In this document: one piece after another, positions 1-10,400 of the stretch
How the letters are laid out: every line of letters begins with the position of its first letter
Position numbering within the stretch: position 1 is the first letter of the stretch
Source: Reticulitermes lucifugus
Lineage: Eukaryota > Arthropoda > Insecta > Blattodea > Rhinotermitidae
Assembly: GCA_026260175.1 (NCBI GenBank)
Contig: JAKCWW010000117.1
Coordinates: 61,844 to 86,949 of the forward strand
Direction of reading: 5' to 3'
Length of the DNA: 25,106 nt
Position numbers and translations under genes: made by a program
Notes under the pieces: generated by a model
The model's database searches: none
The model's input: the letters and a program-made list of their open reading frames with translations, nothing else
What the model was told of the DNA's origin: nothing

Positions 1-104
1 AGTGTTTATCATGAAATAATATTTATTTTTTTTAAATTTACGTACCCCCTAAGATGTCTTCGCCTACCCCCGGGGTTATGCGTACCCCAGGTTGAATACC
101 ACTG
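1..104 (-). mobile_element. hAT-like DNA transposon, terminal part (cut by window start)
   Basis: Read on the minus strand from position 104, the sequence begins CAGTGGTATTCAACCTGGGG and continues GTACGC, then a C/G-rich stretch and an A/T-rich run. CAGTG at the tip fits the short terminal inverted repeat pattern of hAT elements (C/T-A-G/A-N-G), and the CAGTGGT-TCAACCTGGGG style is common in non-autonomous hATs. The eight bases just outside the tip (105-112, GTGTAGAG) would be the expected target-site duplication, but the partner copy lies outside the window. No transposase is visible. The family assignment rests on the tip only. Confidence 0.5.
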
Positions 105-118
105 GTGTAGAGTATAAT

Positions 119-376
119 GACGGTAAAGTATAGTGTACAGCATGATGGCGGTACAGTGTAGTGTACATCATTGTGACGGTACAGCGTAGTGTACAGCATT
201 GTGACGATACAGTGTGGTGTACATCATTGTGACGGTACAGCATAGTGTACAGCATTGTGACGATACAGTGTGGTGTACATCATTGTGATGGTACAGTATA
301 CTCGTAGTGTAGACCATTGTGACGGTACAGTATAATGTATAGCATTGTGACGTTACAGTATAGTGTACAGCATAAA
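119..376. repeat. 28-bp minisatellite, about nine units
   Basis: Nine tandem units start at 119, 147, 175, 203, 231, 259, 287, 321 and 349. A typical unit begins GACGGTACAG, has TAGTGTACA in the middle and ends CATTGT. Unit seven (287-320) is 34 bp because of a 6-bp insertion. Units 3-6 alternate between a GACGGTACAGC type and a GACGATACAGTGTGG type, so the array has a 56-bp dimeric higher-order period there. The last unit degrades into CATAAA. The array abuts the hAT-like tip at 104. No coding sense. Confidence 0.93.
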
Positions 377-1749
377 CTTGAGCTATGCGCGTTAATTTAT
401 CAGTACTTTAAGGGCTACATGTCATTGTACTCTTACGTAGTTTATATCTAAAATAATCTGGTTTAAATGGAAGTGTGTCTAGAAGAAAGTGTATTAAGTT
501 CATTTGGAATTGTGTTGCATGCAGGTGTCAATACACTTGTAGCCTACCTTGATGCTGAAAATTCTTATGAGGCGTTAAGAGGCTTCAGCATATTTCAGTA
601 ATCATAAGCCTGTACTGCTAATGAGCGGTATGTTGACGCATGAGGAGGGGCTGTTAAAATTGCCTTCAGCTACAAGGTAAATCCTCTCCAACAATATTTA
701 CTCATGGCCTTTACTCCCAGAAGTTTACGCCCTATAGCTCTGTACATGTGTTGGGTTGTATGGCGGGAATCGATTAGACTCAACCATTCGTGGTTTTATG
801 TAAATGACTTTCTCCTTAAAACCCCTGCTGGGACAACAAGCTTAGCTCTACAACAGGAGGATAAGAGTAAGGTGTTAATATGCTTCTTGCACTACATTTT
901 GTTCACTGACCCTTAGGTTACTGAACGGAGTTTTTTGCCTGCAAATCTGAAAATATGTGAACAACCTTATGAACAACAACGCGGTAAGAAATTTTAAGAA
1001 GACGATTAGAGCTTTTTTTGAGGCACCATCTTTGTTGTCTTCAGAACAGACTCAGGAAAGTCAATTAAAGTGCCAGATGATAATATGGCTGACCTTCGTC
1101 CAGGTACACCGCAGTTTCAGCCTAACAGCTACCTCACGTATTCACATAGTAAATAAAGTGCGTAGGTATATTAATATTAATTGATTTAATTCTGTATTTC
1201 CAAATGCATAGGTTAATAGCGTCGAATACAAACATGACTGTGGACTGTAAATTATGAATTGTGAATTAGGACTAGCGTGGAAAAAGAGTTGACATTCTGT
1301 TTTACAACACTGCTCAGCTGGAAAGACAAAAAGGGTCACAACATTTCTCAGGTTGGCCTTTTTGTTGACCGAGAATTAGAGTGTGGAATATCCTGAATAA
1401 GAAATTAGAGTGCTACGCAGCAGTCCTGATGTTCGGTCGCGTCTAAATATCAATGGGCCTCTCTCTACATTTTTCATCGCTACAGGACTTAATGAAAGGT
1501 GGATTTGGGATCGAAAATAAAATTGCCAGGCGAATCTCATTTCGATTAGCGTTAGTCCAGGAAAGCCTCTGCTTTACCTAAAGCTTAAATTAACACATGA
1601 ACAGTTTTTTTTTAAATACGACTGACTAAACTTAATTTTTGTAAATTATGTAAAATATAGATGCACTGTAATTGGGGTTTTAGGAGATAAATTGTTGTTC
1701 TAAAACATTGCTGTATGATATAATAAAATAAATAATATCAAATCGGAAC
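377..1749. other. unassigned AT-rich DNA, no supported gene
   Basis: Only short open frames occur here (for example 704-916 and 957-1184, about 70 codons), with no recognisable domain, no conserved-looking composition and no clear start or splice context. One small hairpin is visible at 552-591: ATGCTGAA pairs with TTCAGCAT, and inside it TCTTA (563-567) pairs with TAAGA (576-580). I recognise no mobile element here, though a decayed one could be hidden. Confidence 0.6.
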
Positions 1750-1751
1750 GC

Positions 1752-1990
1752 AATATCGACCGAGCAGGTTCATGCAGTAGTGACGGTCTAGACTTGTATT
1801 CGGGAGTTGCAAACTTCTGATATCGGCTGGGACACCAACTGTTCTTACCGAGAATTTCTGTTGAGTTTCTCAGATCTTCCAAGCTATTCCCGGTGGCACT
1901 ATTTCAAACTAGGCCACGTCGGCTTCCTTCCATGCGTTTCAGTTCATTATTTACCATTATCTTATTACTCGACGCTATAAGTTCAGAGTT
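1752..1990 (+). mobile_element. decayed tRNA-derived SINE
   Basis: The head around 1762-1830 has the layout of an RNA polymerase III promoter. An A-box-like stretch GCAGTAGTGACGGTC lies near 1773-1787, followed by CTTGTATTCGGGAGTTGC. A weak B-box position near 1809-1822 (GCAAACTTCTGAT, degenerate from GGTTCGAATCC) comes next, then GGCTGGGACACC. The body after it (CCGGTGGCACTATTTC near 1889) and the A/T-rich end near 2015-2045 fit a SINE body and tail. No flanking target-site duplication was found. The B box is too damaged for recent activity. The family assignment is from pattern recall, so confidence is moderate. Confidence 0.45.
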
Positions 1991-2535
1991 ACAAAGAGCG
2001 CCCATGAATCAAACACAAATAAATTGATGTAATATAATAAAAAAACGAAAATTTTTACTCTTAAATATCCTGTACATATTTTCACTCTTTTCACATTCCT
2101 GTGCTTCTGTTTGCTTTCAGTTTATCATCACTTTCTTTCATATTATTCTATTTTCTACTGTCTCTTCCCAAACATTTCCTTTTATACCGTTATATTCTAC
2201 ACTGTGCCCGTTTGAATTTTACTTCACCAGAGCTGCACATGGAAACAGCTCATGCTATTTGCAAGGCCATACCTCTTGACGCTTCTGCTGCTCTCGGCCG
2301 CAGTATTGTGTTCACTAAATTGGTTGTTCATTTCCTCCCAGAGCCATTGTATCTCCCTCCTACGCTGAATCGATCTCTGAATTTCAGTACATCCTATCTA
2401 GAATCCTAATGCAGAAATAATCCTTTACATGAATATAAAAGGTTCTTGGCGCTTTCTATAGCGTGATAGAATTTTTCTTTTTGTGGCTATTGTTCTAATC
2501 TACATTACCTTCGTAATAAGGGGTTCTTTCCTGCG
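1991..2535. other. unassigned DNA, no supported gene
   Basis: A roughly 100-codon open frame at 2101-2409 begins with GTG and encodes a low-complexity Leu/Ser/Phe-rich stretch and then unremarkable sequence. It matches no family I know, and the Leu/Phe richness reflects the T-rich DNA. No repeat structure was seen. Confidence 0.55.
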
Positions 2536-2537
2536 CA

Positions 2538-2650
2538 TGACATAAGCAGAAGGTATTATCCGAGCTTTAGACGGGATGCGAATCCTGCGGTATCACAGCG
2601 TTGGCTGAATGCCACGCTATCTCTATATCCCGAACTCGTAGCTCGGATTA
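2538..2650 (-). mobile_element. tRNA-derived SINE head, minus strand
   Basis: On the minus strand the segment reads CCGAGCTACGAGTTCGGG, then GATAGCGTGGCATTCAGCCA (A-box-like), and about 30 bases later GGATTCGCATCCCG, a good B box (GGTTCGNNNCC pattern). The A-to-B spacing fits a tRNA-derived pol III promoter. A 9-bp inverted repeat, ATCCGAGCT (2558-2566) with AGCTCGGAT (2640-2648), brackets the tRNA-like part. A plus-strand run of 11 A lies immediately outside (2650-2660), that is, a T run at the 5' side of the SINE. It is degenerate and does not fold into a full cloverleaf by eye, so it is not called as a tRNA gene. Confidence 0.5.
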
Positions 2651-2660
2651 AAAAAAAAAA

Positions 2661-2966
2661 GATAAACTAAATGCAGAGTCTAATATACTGAAAGCTGTAT
2701 AAATATTTCTATATTGTGAAATTGGTTGAAATATCAATAATATGAATGGATTCTTAAGTTAGGAGGAAATATGGCACATACAGATAATTGTGAAGCTTAT
2801 TTATACGCGTAATGCTCATTAATGTCGCTTCTTCTACGACGTACTTACACCTTCTTTTCATACAGAATTAAAACGGCTTTTTGAGTAACTTGGGAAGTTT
2901 AGTTTATGGTGTCCTACCGCTGAGTTTATGACACATTGTGAATGGTGGACACAACAGGAAATTTGG
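2661..2966. other. unassigned DNA, no gene seen
   Basis: AT-rich sequence between a SINE remnant and the TTAGG-like tract. No open frame of note and no repeats that I can align. Confidence 0.55.
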
Positions 2967-2967
2967 C

Positions 2968-3026
2968 GTAGGTTAGGTAAGGTTAGGTGCGGTCAGGTTA
3001 CCTAACTTTAGGTTAGGTTAGTTTAA
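2968..3026 (+). repeat. short interstitial TTAGG-type repeats
   Basis: The tract contains several copies of GGTTAGGT / TAGGTTAGG with variants (GGTAAGG, GGTGCGGTCAGG), one inverted segment (GGTTACCTAAC) and a final TTTAGGTTAGGTTAGTTTA. TTAGG is the canonical telomere repeat of most insect orders, and short interstitial AGGTT-rich tracts are common in insect genomes. It is too short and imperfect to be a chromosome end. It supports an insect origin but does not prove it. Confidence 0.7.
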
Positions 3027-3084
3027 GTCATCTTCGCTTACGTGACGTCATTTAAGGTTACTTTATAAATGTGATCGGGTGCTT

Positions 3085-3540
3085 ACAGTATGGGATAAGT
3101 ACTTAAAGTGAGGAATGGCTGCTCACACTATGTTCTAACTGTTGTCATGACGTCATCCTATGGAATAACTAGTTAAGTGTGAAGTTTTTCCTCATTTTAT
3201 GCTGTAACTGGTGTTGTGTTGCTCCGTAATGTAACTTGTGTCAGACCGTTATTCTACGAAGTAACTAGTTATTCTATGAATAAATAGTTAAAGTGTTGAA
3301 GCGGCTCCTTATTCGAAGCTGTATCTGGTGTCATGGTCATTCTCTACTTCAGCTAAGGTCGGTCCCTAATTCTATGAAATAAGTAGCTATTCTATGGCAA
3401 AACTAATGAAAGTGTGGAATAGGTTTCTCACTCTCAGCCTTAACTGGTGCCGCTGTCATCCTCTACTTTAAATGATGTTGCCCAGTTTTTATATGAAATA
3501 AATAGTGAAAGTGCTGCATGGTTTCTCATTGCATGCTTTC
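3085..3540. repeat. highly degenerate tandem array, unit about 100-118 bp
   Basis: Five passes of the same word order can be followed: (T)ATTCTATGAAATAA-(A)TAGTTAAAGTGTGGAA - GGTTTCTCAxTxTATGC - TGTAACTGGTGTC - GTCATCCTCTACTT. The AGTTAAAGTG anchor occurs near 3101, 3170, 3286, 3403 and 3503, giving spacings of about 70, 115, 118 and 100. TAACTGGTGTC-like words recur near 3135, 3205, 3320 and 3438. Copies are very diverged, so this is an old array. It is unrelated to the 28-bp and 55-bp arrays elsewhere in the window. Confidence 0.7.
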
Positions 3541-5929
3541 AATGACAAGAACATTCTGCGATGCAAAATATCTATTTTTTTCATAGACTGTGGTTACTGT
3601 CGTCTCCTTCACTGGTGACGAGGTGCAGATCCTTTGGACTTACTGATGAGAAGCCTTGTGTACGTAATGGGCCATTTTACAAAGCTTTATAGCCGTTTGC
3701 TAAAGCCCTCGTGAGTGTGCTAGCTGTAGTCATAACCAGCTACTAAGAAAAAGAGATTTAACAAAATAAAACGAGAGAAAAGATCTCCTAAAAAAAGGCG
3801 ATTTTGAGGAGAAAAGGTCATGATGGATGGTAGCGAGATCCGTTTCTTCGGTGTGTTGCAGTCAGCCATGAATTGCGTTTCTCAGTCTGATTCCTTTATT
3901 TTTCTAGTCAACGATAGGCTTCATGTTTTGTTGTTTCTGACAACTTTAAAATTACTTCCGTTTCCTAGCTTTTGCATTTACACAATGAAATAACGGGGCT
4001 TCACATAACTTTTCACAATGGAAAATAACTACACTTTAGATTGTGATCTGCTGGGGTGTGAAAACTTCTATGCTTCTTCAGTGATACCATGTTTACCACG
4101 AGCTTAATGCCTCCATCTTCAGTGTGTAAAATTATGTCCAAGTCGACAGTGAAATGATTATGGTGAGGATGTACCTGGCTCCTACTGGCCACCTTGCTTA
4201 AAAGCATCCTGCATGAAGGAGACATACTCTCGTCCCAACACTTCAATGTCAAATAATTCTGTTTGTATATATATATAGGTAGCAGCAGCATATACCTTCG
4301 AAACGTCGTTCTCCACTTACATGAATACACCGTGTTTTAACTTAGAACGCCACAATCTGAACAAGGCCGTCCCTCCGCCGCTGAACCCTGAAAAATTATG
4401 TACTTAATAAAGGTACAGCTTCAGTGGATCACAGGTTATGTCAACATTTGTTGGAAGGCCGCATTTTATAACACCAAAAATTCAACTTTTGCGAATGTAA
4501 CAACACAAGAATGCAGGAGCTTCTTAATCTGTAATCTCTCAGTGATTAATTTCAGTAGCATCAAATGGTTTCAGTCAGTGCCTGTTCGTACAGGAATACT
4601 GGGCGTTCTCTGAGCCACTAATTGTTTATAAAAGGGTACCACAAAAAATGCAGAAGTTTACTCCAGTGTAGTGCACGCATTATAGAAATTATTTCTGCTC
4701 CACTCTGTATACCTTATTTCCATTTTACAGTTTATTCATTACAGATGCATCTCTGTGATTGCGAAGTTTTATCTCCCAGAAGATGTCAAATTTTTCGGAG
4801 TTGAAAATAGATTTTATTCAATGTTTGTTAAATAAGATTAATGCATCAAATGCAAGTGGTAGCCATAGGTGAGATTTTGTATTCACGTACAAAATTATAA
4901 TGTCATTTTATAGAAATTCGGTTGCCTTCTTTATGGGCTGCAGGCAAGGTGGAAATTACACTTAAGCGATAGTAACGAGCGAAGTTGTATTCATATGCTC
5001 TTCACATTAAGCATAATAACGTTCAGACTTGCAGGTGGATACAAAGGTTTCGGAGGTACGTATTACTCAATAATCAGGGTGGTTTGGTGATAATATGCTC
5101 CTCCGAAATGGTAGACATCTACCAGATTACACGGAGTCATAACTTAATAAACAACAGCATTCATTTCTACAGCTGTATAAAACACATACCATCGTATAAA
5201 ATTAAATTTTCTCATTACTCTTGTTGTAATCCCTTAAAACCAAACATCATTCGAATCTGTAGCCGTATAGGAGATGAGATATACACGAAGGAAAAGATGG
5301 AGAGACATGACCTCCATTACAAGCGTTAATTTAATGCTTTTTAGAAGAGATTTTAAAAACTGATTACATAAAAACAAATTTCTTTAAAAACACTTCAGAG
5401 TTTGTAAATGATGGACATTTATAACGACATTTCTGCAAGTCCTAGTATATACGAAAACAGCTCTTTGTAAAAGAACAGATCTTTCTATATGAATGTGTGT
5501 AAATGCGAACATTCTGTACAGGCAGATATTTTAAAAATTCATACGAGACATTTCAACTTCAAAGGCATGGAATTGCAAACCGCAAGAGACAGCTCGCATC
5601 TGTGTTACTGTGCTGCCTGCATGCAGCTAAAACTGTGCGTCTTTCATGATGAGCCGGTTCGTTTGATGGAGTTCGTCATCATGGTATCTCCCCTCCTTCC
5701 GCACATCGGTGTAGTTTTGTGGTTGGCACCGGACCGCCCAACATTCAGGCAATCCAACCTGGTTCAGTCTCCCCCACGTATAAAATATCGACATGAACAC
5801 TCCCTCGGAACCAAAGCACCAACGTCAAATCCAAACCGGAATTCATTTTTAAAATGGATTTTCACAAACGCTCATACAGGACCTCCGTTATTAGAAATAA
5901 ATTCATAAAGGGTTTTAAAGTTGTTCTTA
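3541..5929. other. 2.4 kb unassigned; several open frames, none supported as genes
   Basis: The longest open frames are 5489-5908 plus (139 codons), 4985-5329 plus (114 codons) and 4013-4330 minus (105 codons). None shows a recognisable domain, signal peptide, transmembrane pattern or repeat that I can name. Cys/His residues in the 139-codon frame are not spaced as a zinc finger. A TATA-like word (GTATAAAATAT, near 5779) lies inside that frame. A short (TA)n run is at 4267-4276 and an 8-bp hairpin CATGATGA/TCATCATG at 5645-5683. An exon of a host gene cannot be excluded. Confidence 0.45.
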
Positions 5930-5951
5930 AATCTGTTTTTAAAAACAGATT
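5930..5951. repeat. perfect 22-bp palindrome
   Basis: AATCTGTTTTT is followed without spacer by its exact reverse complement AAAAACAGATT. The symmetry stops abruptly on both sides (A at 5929, C at 5952). It could be the centre of a decayed foldback element or chance in T-rich DNA. No larger inverted repeat is visible around it. Confidence 0.85.
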
Positions 5952-8792
5952 CACAGACTGATGTTTTCAGTGTTCAAAGCAATTCAGAATTAAGCAGATT
6001 TGTTTTTTAATAGCAAGCAAGCTTTAGCGCTAATGCCTCTTACTTGGATTGTTGCTTGGAAATGCACTGCTTGATTAAAGGTCTTGACGGCTTTTTTCAG
6101 CCAGTACATGAAATTTCTTGGATACTGTCTTAAAATGTAAGACTACTGCTTTGATCCACATCCTTTTTTAATTCATCATTTAAAAATGACCCTAACCTTT
6201 GACGCTGCATAAATTAGGGTGTCGAATATGTGTTGATAATAAAGGAGGAGTCTATGAAAAGCGAAAGTAGAGAGTCCTGTACTTTAAACTTTTCATTTGA
6301 TATCAAATCACCTGCGGATCTTATTTCTAAAGAATATTTATTTTTACAGACTTACTGGTAAAATAAAACTCTACAAGGTAACGCTTTTGAGCAGCATTTA
6401 GGAAGCACCTATTTCGAATCTCGGGAATACTGGCTGCAGTTTTCATTATTTTCCCACGACTATATTAAAAAAAACGTCCGAATGATTATAAATCTCTAGA
6501 CTGTGGACAGAATCCGAATCTGTAACTGAACAAGCGTGTAGATTATTAATTCAAAACTTTTATTTGCGAGTGCATTTCATATCCTGTGTTTACACACTGA
6601 AATACGGATACAAAGAATAATCCCTGTTTCTTTTATCCTTACGGATTACGCAGCTCTTCTAGACTCATGTTCTCTCCTTAAATTCTTCTTATTTTTTGTC
6701 CTGTGTGTTATAGTATCTTGTTATCTTGGTCACCAGTTTTCTTGTCCATTCCATCTGTTGTGTTCCGATAGCAATATTTTCATCTAACATTTCTTAAGCT
6801 AATCCTTTAAGTCACAATGGTAACTACCTGTAGAGTGCTAAGAAGCTCTGCATTTCATCCACAAACTGTATTTGTGCTTCCTATGATTCTCATAATAGAG
6901 AGCGAATATTTCCCGACACTGCATTAAGAGACTGAACTGTGTAATGGAGACGTCTAGTGTTTGCGGTCAGGTTCGAAATCTATTTTTAAGTGTTTTAATT
7001 TTTACAAGGTAAAAGGAAGTTTCTGCGTCATGTTTTCTGTGTGAGTGTCTGTTTATTGCCTCATTTCAAATTTTGAACCAGTTACCGACTTTCATGAAAC
7101 GTATTTTAAACACACTGTGTCAGCGGAAGAAACCCCAACTTTGTTAAGCGGTAATTTCTTACGATCCGTAATATTAACATGGAGGACACGCGAACTTGAG
7201 AGGCAGGAAAGATAATAGCGACACTTACCGCATGGCACTGGACCGAAGTGCAGTAACAGACTTTGAAAACATATAAGCTTTTGTTAAAGTAATATGTCTG
7301 TGGATTGCGAGGAAACTAGAAGAGGCCGTGTAAAGTTTTATTCAACTTTCAGTTTGATGGTGGTAATTACTGAGCCATTTGAACTAATTAAATTAAATTT
7401 TTTAAAGAGAGAGAGTATAAATATGTCTGAATATTGCAAATGACAGGCTGTATAAGGTCATCAGATAAAACATGGTAACGATGTCATATCCGGCAAATGT
7501 ATGGATACAGTGTGTGTATTCAAATTTCTTTCAAAATTTTAATAAAACGATAAAAATACTAATTGGTACATATAATTTAGAAGCTATTAAGTACAAAGCA
7601 AGCAATCGGTTATGCTCCGAACTCGCTTTCAAATATCTGGTACATACATTTCCTTCTTCAGAGTGTTAACTAGTATCCATTTGTCGGTTTTATGAGGTTA
7701 TTGAGCTGATTAGTTACTTAAATAGACATTTATACCGATTACAATTTTATCTGTCGCCTTCATCACATTTACAATTCCCTCTATGATATTACGATTTATC
7801 TATTTATCTGAGAAATACTACGTTTTGGTAAATTTTAAGTATGTTCTCCTAAATTATTTCATATCGACGTGCCTGAAAGTTATATGCGTAGATAAATGTA
7901 TGCCTTTTATCTTTAACGCCTAACCATTGTATTAATAACTGTCAACCACTTTCAATCAAATACAGTGTATTTTGTTAGTTGCTTCTCATTTGTAATGGTT
8001 CAACAAAAGGAGCAGAAACGAAAGGAAAGTACGTTATTTGTCCAAAAGTTATGATAAATTGGCTTAATTTTTATGTCCCAAATGTCTGTCAACATGTAAG
8101 CTTATTAAAGTCAATAAATAAATGAATGCAGGTAAGTCTTGTATTCGTTTATCACACAGAGAAACATCATTTGCATCTGCGTCACATGTACCATACTCAT
8201 TCTTCCCCTTTGACCGTTGCCGCAGTTTACCTATAATGTGTCACTCTGGCCCACTACTGTTTCAAAGTTAATTATGGCTGAGCGTTGTATTATCCTTATC
8301 GCTTATGTTTGTTAACAGTTGACTAGTTCACCTAAGTCCCTTATTTTGTAAGGAAACATAGGCTCGTTTCATAAGAAAGTTTGCGTTCACGCAACTTCGT
8401 TCTTTACTTCACCTTAATAACTCTCGAATCAACTGAGGAATTGTAATCAAAATACGTACATCATACCACTAGAGTTTACTTGACACGTTTAATTGCCTAT
8501 TTCATGACATCAATTTTTACATCCTGACACTTCTGAGTCGGAGCTACAATAGTGCCCCTAAAATGCAGTATCCTGAAATATCTTGTAGTCATAAGATAAT
8601 CGAAATTTTTGCAAATTCCTAACACAATTATTTACATGATGACCACCTCAAACATATAACTAACTTTTTGTATTTTGCCAATAATTTGTGGGAAAGTTAA
8701 CCTGGAGCCACATGTTGAATGTGACAGTAACATGGTAATGCAGAGACAGTTACAAAACTGTGTCTTTAAGGTTAAGGCCCTGTGTGTGACAA
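5952..8792. other. 2.8 kb unassigned AT-rich DNA, no supported gene
   Basis: No open frame above 65 codons, and no tandem repeat, SINE head or LINE motif that I could recognise on either strand. Composition is uniformly AT-rich. This is the least structured stretch of the window. Confidence 0.55.
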
Positions 8793-8870
8793 ATTTACTT
8801 CCACAAGAATGCGTACTGATGAAAATGATGCATAGAATCATCACATACGTGTGTGATTGTGGAAGTAAAT
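8793..8870. repeat. 78-nt foldback hairpin (small RNA precursor-like or MITE remnant)
   Basis: ATTTACTTCCACAA (8793-8806) has its exact reverse complement at 8857-8870. Inside, after a mismatch zone, CGTA and TGATGA on the left pair with TACG and TCATCA on the right, leaving a loop of about 15 nt. The full stem-loop is about 78 nt, within the size range of animal microRNA precursors. It also fits a very short MITE. Short open frames overlap it on both strands and are by-products of the symmetry. Nothing in the sequence shows transcription. Confidence 0.75.
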
Positions 8871-8920
8871 ATCAGCAAATAACTATATGAAATGTAGAAG
8901 TAATATTTTCTTAAATTAGA

Positions 8921-8963
8921 TAGTGTTGTAACACTATATGTTTCGACGTAACAAAGTCATCAG
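8921..8963 (-). other. CTGATGA - GAAAC motif with adjoining hairpin (hammerhead-core-like)
   Basis: On the minus strand CTGATGA (8957-8963) is followed 12 nt later by GAAAC (8940-8944). GAC and GTC on the inner sides can pair. Directly after GAAAC comes a hairpin in which ATAGTGTT pairs with AACACTAT (8921-8937). CUGANGA and GAAA are the two conserved strands of the hammerhead ribozyme core. However, pairing between the outer arms (stem I) is not evident, and stem II is shifted relative to the canonical fold. Related motifs occur at 10755-10838, 17339-17366 and 23270-23289. Confidence 0.4.
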
Positions 8964-10309
8964 CAGCACAGACCCTCTTACACTCTCAGTTTTAGCATGC
9001 ATAATTATTACTTTGGGGATTTTGCTAACCGCTTCATGTTGAATGAAAAGTATAAATGGAAGCATTAAATATTATGTGGAGTGGGGGGCGGAGGGAACTT
9101 GTGCAGTGACTGTGTGCAATGTTCATTTTATCAGATTTAGAAGCACGTCTCTTAGCAAAGAAAGGTTCTATATCGATGAAATGAGGCACGCATGTAGTGC
9201 TAACTTTTTACAGTACTTGACATGTACTTTTAGTTCATTTTTAAAGATGCCGTTCTAGAAAATATGTCTCTTTGAAGAAAATATAAGTATGCTTACAAGT
9301 AAACCACTATGAAATAGATAAAGAAAACCCTTCATTGCAAGTGCATGTGTGCCAAATTTCATAACTGTAATTCTTTTAGCGACTTGTAAGATTGAGCCTA
9401 TAATTAATAGAATTAATATTGCGAAGGTTTAGTTCACAAACGTCCTTTTTTGACATGATCGAAGTAAACAATGTTGATTTCAAACACGTTGTAACGGAAA
9501 GTGAATATGCATGAATTCTGTAGTCTTTGGCAAAATCGCACTCGATCAATATTACATGAGCAGCTTCAGGCTTTGTTGCGAATAGAGACCGCTGTTACTG
9601 CTATTACAGAATGTAGTATTCGGTGGAAGAAGAAAGTCTACAGCTGCACTCTGACTCAACGGGAAGGGGAAAACATCAATGGAGGAGTTAATGAGAAACA
9701 AGACCAAGTAATTATAAGGCAGCCTTACAAAATTCATAACATTATCTCTTTATAATTTACTTGAGCAAGAAGACCTAGTGCTTTTGAGACAGATTTCGAA
9801 AACAGACACAAAATATTAAATACGTTCAGCTTGAATAATATAGCGAATTAAAGATACAATGACACCAGGATGAGCGTATATCAAATTTTACATTTTTTCA
9901 AACCAGAGGTAAAACACCACCGCTAAATATGGACAGAACGAGACAGAGAAAGAAAGGAAAGCTTCAGAAATAAGAGCGTTGAATATCTGAGTGGAAACTG
10001 ACGAGAAAAGGGAAGGAATTGTAAGTTATAATCGAAGAAAAGTGGCTGCATACGGAAAGACACAGAAAGGCTACTTTCATGGAACGAGGTGGCCGAAGAT
10101 ACCAAAAGGCACATCTCGTTCCATTCCCTTTAAAGACAATGTTGTCACATATACGCCTTTTTTCACCAAATACCGACATTTCTCCCTTTGCTTCATTATT
10201 CATAACACCTAGTCAAGAAATTCCGGGCATCTTTTTATGAAGCTAGAAATTTTCACTACCAGTGGGCTGTGTTGTGAGCATGTTTAATTTAGGTCACTTT
10301 CACAGCATA
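8964..10309. other. unassigned DNA, no supported gene
   Basis: Short frames at 9043-9258, 9501-9755 and 9991-10212 (plus) and their opposite-strand shadows lack recognisable features. 9930-10060 is purine-rich on the plus strand. A 10-bp perfect inverted repeat, ATGGAACGAG (10079-10088) with CTCGTTCCAT (10115-10124), encloses a 26-nt loop. No mobile-element signature was found. Confidence 0.5.
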
Positions 10310-10400
10310 TTAATAAAAATGCGTTTTAATATCATCCTCCCATCTACGCTTAGATATCGACAGTAGTCTTTCTCCGGCTTTCCAAGCTACGATGTCGTAA
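10310..10400 (-). pseudogene. LINE 3'-end coding fragment (copy 1)
   Basis: Read on the minus strand from 10384 the frame gives WKAGERLLSISKRRWEDDI then KTHFY and stop. This aligns with the C-terminal segment shared by the other fragments here: a Gly-Lys-x-Glu-Gly-x-Arg run, then RRRWED(N/D)IK. A RPxGRPRxRWxDDI segment followed by WxxxAQDRxxW is characteristic of the C-terminus of RTE/BovB- and Jockey-type non-LTR retrotransposon polyproteins. Upstream similarity continues in another frame (RDELRHRSLESR), implying a frameshift. The downstream WI-x-LAQDR part is missing, so this copy is truncated at both ends. Confidence 0.55.

Noticed and set aside
2101..2409. 102-codon frame with hydrophobic N-terminus resembling a signal peptide
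   Set aside because: The hydrophobicity follows from T-rich DNA, the start codon is GTG, and the remainder shows no domain.
4985..5329. 114-codon open frame
   Set aside because: Composition typical of AT-rich non-coding DNA; no motif or domain.
5489..5908. 139-codon open frame with a TATA-like word
   Set aside because: No recognisable domain or start context. The TATAAAA word lies inside the frame, and a promoter cannot be argued from it alone.
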